Part shown: piece by piece, positions 30,594 through 35,220 of the stretch
How the letters are laid out: each line of letters starts with the position of its first letter
Position numbering within the stretch: position 1 is the stretch's first letter
Source: a virus
IMG/VR virus record: IMGVR_UViG_3300003797_000006
Location: 1-35,220 of that record
DNA: 35,220 nucleotides
Strand: one strand, 5' to 3'
Program-made: the position numbers and the translations under genes
Notes under the pieces: generated by a model
Told to the model about the DNA's origin: nothing
What the model saw: only the letters and a program-made list of their open reading frames with translations
Database searches by the model: none

Positions 30594-30858
30594 CCTTTAC
30601 ATGGTCTGATTTTGGACCAATATCTTTCATCTTTTCAAAATACTCCGCTCGACTGCGTTCAAATTCCTCTTTATTGAATGTAGACGAGTTTTTGATTTCT
30701 TGTATAATAGGGTGTAGAAGTTTATTGGTAATGATTTTGGAAAATGTTTCCAAGACTTGTTCAGGATCTTCACCTCGAGCTATACGTTTTTTAGCCCGTT
30801 CGATTCCGTCAGCTTGTGCTTTCAAAACCCAATCCTGAAATTGATAGTCTTCTTCCAT
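30580..30858 (-). CDS. Small protein resembling the HemA dimerisation tail
   Basis: The 92-residue helical protein contains R-G-E-D-P-E-Q-V-L-E-T-F-S-K-I-I-T-N-K-L-L-H-P (about residues 28-50), which closely recalls the L-T-N-K-L-[LI]-H segment of glutamyl-tRNA reductase C-terminal domains. No catalytic part is present, so it might act as a decoy or regulator of host HemA. The likeness rests on this one motif. It starts from a divergent promoter with a leaderless ATG. Confidence 0.7.
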   Translation of the reverse strand: MEEDYQFQDWVLKAQADGIERAKKRIARGEDPEQVLETFSKIITNKLLHPIIQEIKNSSTFNKEEFERSRAEYFEKMKDIGPKSDHVKDDNE

Positions 30859-30863
30859 CCCTT

Positions 30864-30892
30864 ACTATAGCATAATATTTACTCAAAGTCAA
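30864..30892 (-). promoter_or_regulatory. Minus-strand sigma70 promoter, predicted leaderless
   Basis: On the minus strand TTGACT (30892-30887), a 17-base spacer and TATAGT (30869-30864), with the ATG five bases later at 30858. It lies back to back with the plus-strand promoter at 30894. Confidence 0.75.
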
Positions 30893-30893
30893 G

Positions 30894-30922
30894 TTGACAC
30901 AGTGAGTATATGAATGTATAAT
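30894..30922 (+). promoter_or_regulatory. Consensus sigma70 promoter, predicted leaderless
   Basis: TTGACA (30894-30899), 17 bases, TATAAT (30917-30922), then seven bases to the ATG at 30930. No Shine-Dalgarno can fit. Confidence 0.88.
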
Positions 30923-30929
30923 AACTACT

Positions 30930-31277
30930 ATGACCACTAATGCTTTTATCTTTGCTTGGGACTGCTATGGTATAGAATCCATTGTGCCCATTAGTCAATA
31001 TGAACACATTGACCGTGATAACACCATGCGTATCCTAGCAGAGAAGCCTAGAGTATCTAATCCCATGGATGGTATTATCCGTAATTTGTTGATGAGAGCA
31101 AGATTTAATCCACAACGAAACTATGAAATTTATGCTATAGATTGTGATACTAGTTTAGATGAAGTATTTTGGCATGAACAATGGGAAGAATATCCACAGG
31201 AAACAGCAGAACTGATTCGCGAACGAGGACACAAACTATACAGCGATAGATCTACTATAGAAAGAACTATAAAATGA
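30930..31277 (+). CDS. Conserved phage protein of unknown function
   Basis: The 115-residue product opens with A-F-I-F-A-W-D-C-Y-G-I-E and contains a central helical segment and W-H-E-Q-W-E-E-Y-P. I recall this opening from small conserved proteins of aquatic T4-like phages. It is first in an operon that runs through the metallophosphatase and SGNH-like genes, coupled to the next by an ATGA overlap. Confidence 0.75.
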   Translation: MTTNAFIFAWDCYGIESIVPISQYEHIDRDNTMRILAEKPRVSNPMDGIIRNLLMRARFNPQRNYEIYAIDCDTSLDEVFWHEQWEEYPQETAELIRERGHKLYSDRSTIERTIK

Positions 31278-32089
31278 AAATCAATTTAGTATCAGATTTA
31301 CATTTGGATATTTCTAAATTCTTAGAAATGCCCGGCGGCGAGGTATTAATCCTTGCTGGCGATATCTGTGAATATAGAGCATTGAAACACGAGTTTCACG
31401 AAACCAAAACCATCGATCGAGAACCGGGAGATTATTGGTGCCATGATTTCTTTGAGTTTGAATGTGCCAAATATGATCAAGTGTTTATGGTCATGGGTAA
31501 TCACGAGCATTACCGTCATAGGTTCGATAAGACCTATAATGACCTAAAAGCTATTCTGCCTGCTAATGTGACATTGTTAGAAAATCAAGCAGTGGAGTAC
31601 AATGGTGTTATGTTTATGGGTGCTACATTGTGGACTGATTTGAATCGTGGCGATCCTATTACCGTATACACCGTTAAGGATAGTATGAATGACTACAAGG
31701 TTATTCAAAACTTTTACCCAGAAAAATCTCTATATCATAAACTAACTCCTGATCATACACATCGAGTTCATAAGGACACTTTGGCTTACTTTAAGCAAAC
31801 ACTGGAAGCCAACCTCGATCGACCATTTGTTGTTATTACCCACCATGGTCCGAGTTATTTGAGTATCAACGAAAAGTTTAAACACGACTACCATATGAAT
31901 GGCGGCTATGTTAGTGATTTAAGTGATTTTATTTTGGATCATCCTAATATCAAAACTTGGGTACATGGGCATGTTCACGATCCCTTGGATTATATGATAG
32001 GAGATACTCGTGTGGTGTGTAATCCTCGTGGGTATGTTCCGTGGGAAGCTGGTAATGGATTTGATGTTAACTTTACCTTTGAAATATGA
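31274..32089 (+). CDS. Calcineurin-like metallophosphatase
   Basis: The 271-residue protein has all metallophosphatase motifs: S-D-L-H-L-D (D-x-H), I-L-A-G-D-I (G-D), V-M-G-N-H-E-H (G-N-H-E), a lone H in I-T-H-H-G-P and G-H-V-H-D (G-H-x-H). It hydrolyses phosphoester bonds in nucleotides, nucleic acids or small molecules; substrate unknown. Similar enzymes occur in many T4-like phages. Its TGA overlaps the next ATG. Confidence 0.92.
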   Translation: MKINLVSDLHLDISKFLEMPGGEVLILAGDICEYRALKHEFHETKTIDREPGDYWCHDFFEFECAKYDQVFMVMGNHEHYRHRFDKTYNDLKAILPANVTLLENQAVEYNGVMFMGATLWTDLNRGDPITVYTVKDSMNDYKVIQNFYPEKSLYHKLTPDHTHRVHKDTLAYFKQTLEANLDRPFVVITHHGPSYLSINEKFKHDYHMNGGYVSDLSDFILDHPNIKTWVHGHVHDPLDYMIGDTRVVCNPRGYVPWEAGNGFDVNFTFEI

Positions 32090-32919
32090 CTAGATTTTTT
32101 GCTTTTGGTTGCAGTTTTTTTAACTGCGGCTGGCCTACTACTCCAGATTTCATAGGAGTAAACTTTGATGAGTATTACAATGCTGCCGAACAGGGGTCTT
32201 GTAATACCTACATAATGAATAAGTTTATCCAAGCAGATCATAAGTTTCATTTTAATCCAGAGACTGATTTTGTTTTAATCGGATTAAGTGGTTTTGGTAG
32301 ATTTAGTTTTTATAACAAATCTAAAAATGTATGGGATTGTAATGGGGATTTGATTTATTTTTCTTATACACAGCAGGCTAATAAAATAAAAGATAAAGGC
32401 TCATTTCCTCCCGATGATACTACAGTTGATAGTAAACTAAACTTTATCGAAAATCTATGGTGCAGTACATGGGCTGTAGAATCTTCTTGGGTAGCAGTTA
32501 ATGCTATGAAATCTATATTAGAAGCCAAAGGAATCAAACATCGATTTATATCTAGCATAGATAATAGTCATTATATGGAGCATTATAAACTGTTTGATTT
32601 GGATAAAAATTCTTTTAGGAAAGTATTAGAAATCCGAGCAGCATTAAATGTTAAGGAATCTATTCTAGAGTTTCAAAAAAAAGATAGTTTTGGTCCACAC
32701 CCGTTTTATATCAAAGAAAACTTTGAAAATAGTCATCCTAACTCGGCATGCCATTATAAGTTTGTAGAAAAATATATGCCGGACCTGTTAAGTGATAAAT
32801 CAAAAGAAATGCTAGATTATATACAAGCAACATGGAATAGAGATTCTATAGCCAACGAAACACAATGTTTCGATAATCTAAGAAAAACACACCTTACAAG
32901 TTTTAAAAGACACATTTAA
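32086..32919 (+). CDS. SGNH-hydrolase-like protein (tandem copy 1)
   Basis: The 277-residue protein opens R-F-F-A-F-G-C-S-F (block I G-x-S), then G-S-C-N-T (block II) and N-P-E-T-D-F-V-L-I-G-L-S-G (block III). The late block expected to hold D-x-x-H reads E-N-S-H-P-N-S, with Asn where the catalytic Asp is expected, so this copy may be impaired. It is clearly related to the next gene. Coupled to the phosphatase by an ATGA overlap. AT-rich like its neighbour. Confidence 0.68.
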   Translation: MTRFFAFGCSFFNCGWPTTPDFIGVNFDEYYNAAEQGSCNTYIMNKFIQADHKFHFNPETDFVLIGLSGFGRFSFYNKSKNVWDCNGDLIYFSYTQQANKIKDKGSFPPDDTTVDSKLNFIENLWCSTWAVESSWVAVNAMKSILEAKGIKHRFISSIDNSHYMEHYKLFDLDKNSFRKVLEIRAALNVKESILEFQKKDSFGPHPFYIKENFENSHPNSACHYKFVEKYMPDLLSDKSKEMLDYIQATWNRDSIANETQCFDNLRKTHLTSFKRHI

Positions 32920-33716
32920 TGAATACTAGATTTTTTGCTCTTGGTTGTAGTTTCTGTAAAAATATATGGACTACAGTACCTGACTTAGTTGCAGGTAACT
33001 TTGATGAATACTACAACTACGGATCTGCTGGTGCATCAAATAATATGACCATGCGTAGATTTTTGGACTGTGATATTAAATTTAAGCTCAATCCCGAAAC
33101 TGACTTTGTTCTAATCATGGTCACTGGTATAGGTCGATTTGAATATTTAAAAGCAGATCCGGGTAGAGATCCCTTTTGGTTAACCAAAGGAGACATTGAA
33201 CAATGGGTATTGATGCGTAATACCAATGATTCCGACTATAGTACATTAAAGTCATTTGTTGATACTATGTGGAATAGTGATTGGGCAGTGGATAGAGCAT
33301 GGTCTTCTATTAAAGTCATTAAGACAATATTAGATGCAAAAAAAATCCCTTACAAAATAATCCCGTCCATGGACAATAACTATTATAGAAGTGAAACTAG
33401 TGAACCTTCTAGTCTTAAGTTAATAGATGATTTATTTGATATGATGGATATTAAGTTTTCTATAAGGGAACACCAACTTGCTATTAAGGATCAACCGTTG
33501 CATTTTTCCTTGGAAAAATACACAGACGGACACCCTAGTCCCGAAGCCTGTTTAAGTTATATTGAAAAATACTTACCGGAGTTTTACACAGATAAGACTT
33601 TAAAAATATTCAAAGAATACGAAACTATATTTGATCCAGAATCGGTTCTAAAAACTGGAAGCGGCCACGGCGATTATCTTAACAAAAGATTCGGTGTTAG
33701 GGTAAGGCAAGTATGA
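32919..33716 (+). CDS. SGNH-hydrolase-like protein (tandem copy 2)
   Basis: The 265-residue paralogue of the upstream gene has R-F-F-A-L-G-C-S-F, G-A-S-N-N, N-P-E-T-D-F-V-L-I-M-V-T-G and a late T-D-G-H-P-S-P-E-A-C, so Asp and His of the catalytic block are intact. Residue order and spacing follow copy 1 throughout, indicating tandem duplication. Probable acyl hydrolase or transferase on sugars; substrate unknown. One-base overlap with copy 1, four-base overlap with the next gene. Confidence 0.72.
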   Translation: MNTRFFALGCSFCKNIWTTVPDLVAGNFDEYYNYGSAGASNNMTMRRFLDCDIKFKLNPETDFVLIMVTGIGRFEYLKADPGRDPFWLTKGDIEQWVLMRNTNDSDYSTLKSFVDTMWNSDWAVDRAWSSIKVIKTILDAKKIPYKIIPSMDNNYYRSETSEPSSLKLIDDLFDMMDIKFSIREHQLAIKDQPLHFSLEKYTDGHPSPEACLSYIEKYLPEFYTDKTLKIFKEYETIFDPESVLKTGSGHGDYLNKRFGVRVRQV

Positions 33717-33988
33717 GCAAGGCCATCATACTTACAAAAGCAAAGTGGTATAGGCTAATGGACCGATTGATCAAGGACTATCCTCGAAGTGTCACCATGA
33801 TTCGATCTAAGATGCGGGAACACCTCGGCTTTGTTGACCGCGAGCACGAGGAATGGCATGATAGGGATGTCTCCAGTGGGGAAGATGTAGGGTATGGTAC
33901 CAAATATCGCACCACCATGGTCCATTTGGATTTCTACGATGAAAAGAAGCGTACTATGTTCTTACTCAAGTATTCGGACTATGTTTAA
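33713..33988 (+). CDS. Small phage protein, member of a tandem family
   Basis: The 91-residue basic/helical protein ends V-H-L-D-F-Y-D-E-K-K-R-T-M-F-L-L-K-Y. The last part shares an aromatic-acid-x-x-x-x-T-M-F-x-L-K-aromatic pattern with the following small genes. Coupled by ATGA to the SGNH-like gene and overlapping the next by eight bases. Function unknown. Confidence 0.75.
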   Translation: MSKAIILTKAKWYRLMDRLIKDYPRSVTMIRSKMREHLGFVDREHEEWHDRDVSSGEDVGYGTKYRTTMVHLDFYDEKKRTMFLLKYSDYV

Positions 33989-34268
33989 AGGCAGAGGTGT
34001 TGTACAAATAACAGGACGCAGGCCCTACGATGGTGTCATGCCTCCCTACAAGGCCATTATAAGAACTATGTTTGAAATTAGAGACACAGCAGAAGTAGAT
34101 GGCGAAACTTGGCACACGGTTCAGGTCAATCCACGAGTCGGTCCTTGGATTAAAACTCAGGACCCTGATCTATGGTATGACCATAAAACCGCCAACAACT
34201 ACAAGGTTGTGGATACCTATGACATGCATGAGCGATTATATACCATGCTGGCTCTAAAGTTCTCATGA
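33981..34268 (+). CDS. Small phage protein, tandem family
   Basis: The 95-residue product starts MFKGRGVVQ at ATG 33981; a longer upstream frame overlaps the previous gene entirely. It ends Y-D-M-H-E-R-L-Y-T-M-L-A-L-K-F, the shared C-terminal pattern. Overlaps both neighbours. Function unknown. Confidence 0.75.
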   Translation: MFKGRGVVQITGRRPYDGVMPPYKAIIRTMFEIRDTAEVDGETWHTVQVNPRVGPWIKTQDPDLWYDHKTANNYKVVDTYDMHERLYTMLALKFS

Positions 34269-34489
34269 AAGACCTGTTTGATAGAACTCGTAGGTTCCAA
34301 TATGTCAATGGTCCTGAACTGGGTTTTGAAGAAAGTCACATTATAGTTTTGACTAATATAGATTATTGGATTGAACACTACCATGAACTTGAGGAATGGT
34401 GTAGCACTCGAAGTGCCGAATGTAAAGGTATGACCGTGTCAATATACGATGACACGACCTTGACAGAATACCTCCTACGGTGGAGTTAA
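34265..34489 (+). CDS. Small phage protein, tandem family
   Basis: The 74-residue acidic protein ends V-S-I-Y-D-D-T-T-L-T-E-Y-L-L-R-W, a looser version of the shared pattern. It starts with an ATGA overlap. Function unknown. Confidence 0.72.
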   Translation: MKDLFDRTRRFQYVNGPELGFEESHIIVLTNIDYWIEHYHELEEWCSTRSAECKGMTVSIYDDTTLTEYLLRWS

Positions 34490-34497
34490 ATATCTCT

Positions 34498-34716
34498 ATG
34501 ATCGAGGTCAAGTTATTACACAAACAGCCCAATGAAGTTGTGGAAATAGTTCGCGAACTGCGGCGTATGGGTTGGCAACAGGGTGCTGATTTTGACTACA
34601 TTTTCTACCCTGCTCGGTACAATAATGACGGCTTCGAAGCCGTGGCCCCTCGGCAAACCAAGTTCTTGTTCTATAACGAAAAATATGCTACAATGTTTAC
34701 ATTAAAGTTTATGTAA
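34498..34716 (+). CDS. Small phage protein, tandem family
   Basis: I choose ATG 34498 over the GTG at 34480, which overlaps the previous gene; GTGGAG at 34480-34485 is a possible distant ribosome-binding site. The 72-residue product ends K-F-L-F-Y-N-E-K-Y-A-T-M-F-T-L-K-F, the clearest example of the shared C-terminal pattern. Confidence 0.7.
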   Translation: MIEVKLLHKQPNEVVEIVRELRRMGWQQGADFDYIFYPARYNNDGFEAVAPRQTKFLFYNEKYATMFTLKFM

Positions 34717-34725
34717 AAGGCGTAT

Positions 34726-34893
34726 ATGAGCGAACCCGTTAAACTATATTGCACCTACGACGAATCTGAATATATTTGGATTGTTTGGTTCCCACATCCT
34801 TTGGGTGGAATGAATGTTTTGGAAACTTTCGAAACTGAAGCCGAAGCCCGGGCCTTTTGGCAAGATCAAATCGACTCAGCGGAATATGACTGA
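34726..34893 (+). CDS. Very small hypothetical protein
   Basis: A 55-residue frame beginning MSEPVKLYC, rich in aromatic and acidic residues (E-Y-I-W-I-V-W-F-P-H-P) and ending in an acidic helix with E-A-E-A-R-A-F-W. It has an AAAGGCG site (34716-34722) and overlaps the next gene by eight bases, which fits the packing of this operon. It does not share the tandem-family C-terminus. Confidence 0.65.
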   Translation: MSEPVKLYCTYDESEYIWIVWFPHPLGGMNVLETFETEAEARAFWQDQIDSAEYD

Positions 34894-35095
34894 ATGGATC
34901 ACCGTAAAGATACCGCGACCTAAAGGTGATATACAAAAAAATATATGGCACGAACGTAAGGTTCGTGATTGGGTAGATGCTCGGAACATTACTGATTATA
35001 GATTTGCCTTTGAACGATCAGATTGGGAACAGTATCTATATATAGAATTTCTGAATAGTAAAGATGCTGTGTTATTTGGATTATCTTGGAATTGA
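34886..35095 (+). CDS. Small phage protein, tandem family
   Basis: The ATG at 34886 overlaps the previous stop. The 69-residue product begins MTEWITVKIPRPKGDI and ends L-Y-I-E-F-L-N-S-K-D-A-V-L-F-G-L-S-W, again the shared C-terminal pattern. Its stop is inside the -35 region of the next promoter. Confidence 0.72.
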   Translation: MTEWITVKIPRPKGDIQKNIWHERKVRDWVDARNITDYRFAFERSDWEQYLYIEFLNSKDAVLFGLSWN

Positions 35096-35120
35096 CACAC
35101 AGCCCGAACTCTGTTATAAT
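35092..35120 (+). promoter_or_regulatory. Consensus sigma70 promoter, predicted leaderless
   Basis: TTGACA (35092-35097), 17 bases, TATAAT (35115-35120) with extended TG at 35112-35113, then seven bases to ATG 35128. Confidence 0.88.
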
Positions 35121-35127
35121 ATATACT

Positions 35128-35220
35128 ATGATGACACAAGAGTTTATCCGTAGCCAAGTTGAATATTACCGAAAGCATTTGAATTGCGGCCCAAGCCGTG
35201 ATTGGAATCAGATTTTGGGA
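35128..35220 (+). CDS. N-terminal part of an unidentified protein (3' truncated)
   Basis: A frame opens at ATG 35128 (or the adjacent ATG 35131) and runs off the right edge. The 31 visible residues (MMTQEFIRSQVEYYRKHLN then C-G-P-S-R-D-W) are helical and charged. The strong upstream promoter supports it being real. Family unknown. Confidence 0.7.
   Translation, partial: MMTQEFIRSQVEYYRKHLNCGPSRDWNQILG

Noticed and set aside
1-35220. CRISPR array, insertion sequence, integrase or attachment site
   Set aside because: No regularly spaced repeats, transposase, integrase or tRNA-type attachment core was found by reading both strands.

Overview
The window looks like part of the genome of a large T4-like myovirus, probably infecting a freshwater or soil betaproteobacterium (Burkholderiales-like). 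The phage assignment rests on gene packing (start/stop overlaps almost everywhere), TATAAATA-type late promoters ahead of virion genes, a tail fibre/spike with an Mtd-like N-terminus and beta-helix, a class I ribonucleotide reductase operon with an HNH homing endonuclease between nrdA and nrdB (as mobE sits in T4), a phage-type glutaredoxin and a DEDD exonuclease resembling T4 DexA. The host guess is an inference from the betaproteobacterial-style porin and a circularly permuted tmRNA, a gene form known from alphaproteobacteria, some betaproteobacteria and some cyanobacteria.

Layout. 1-8057: late virion and virion-associated genes, with late-promoter motifs, plus a PD-(D/E)XK nuclease under a sigma70-like promoter. 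8113-14454: deoxynucleotide synthesis (nrdA, HNH endonuclease, SGNH-like protein, nrdB, glycosyltransferase-like protein, glutaredoxin). 14444-16825: small conserved phage proteins and a large helical, probably virion, protein. 16822-19924: an accessory block of exported or membrane proteins surrounding a circularly permuted ssrA (tmRNA) gene with its own terminator. 19978-22940: an AhpC/AhpD antioxidant pair, a sulfotransferase-like gene on the minus strand and an outer-membrane porin. 22942-26649: a small phage protein, two tandem sulfotransferase-like paralogues, an unknown and a complete ClpX. 26636-35220: early-type genes: 2OG-Fe(II) oxygenase, ribosomal protein bS21, a DGQHR/ParB-like protein with an HNH nuclease, DEDD exonuclease, DUF454 and HemA-tail-like proteins, a metallophosphatase, two tandem SGNH-like proteins and a run of very small related proteins.

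How the genes may work together. Three components act on translation and protein quality control: bS21, a tmRNA with its own tag (ANDSQYSMAA) and ClpX, the unfoldase that hands ssrA-tagged proteins to ClpP. The ClpX keeps its zinc domain, pore loops and a V-G-F version of the ClpP-binding tripeptide, so it could work with host ClpP. In parallel, several near-consensus sigma70 promoters place the -10 box only 5-8 bases before an ATG, which predicts leaderless mRNAs. Together this suggests a phage programme that reshapes initiation, rescue and degradation in the infected cell; that programme is inference, while the individual parts are visible in the sequence. Exported proteins, porin, acyl/sulfo/glycosyl-transfer-like genes and AhpCD suggest a second theme of envelope remodelling and oxidative-stress control.
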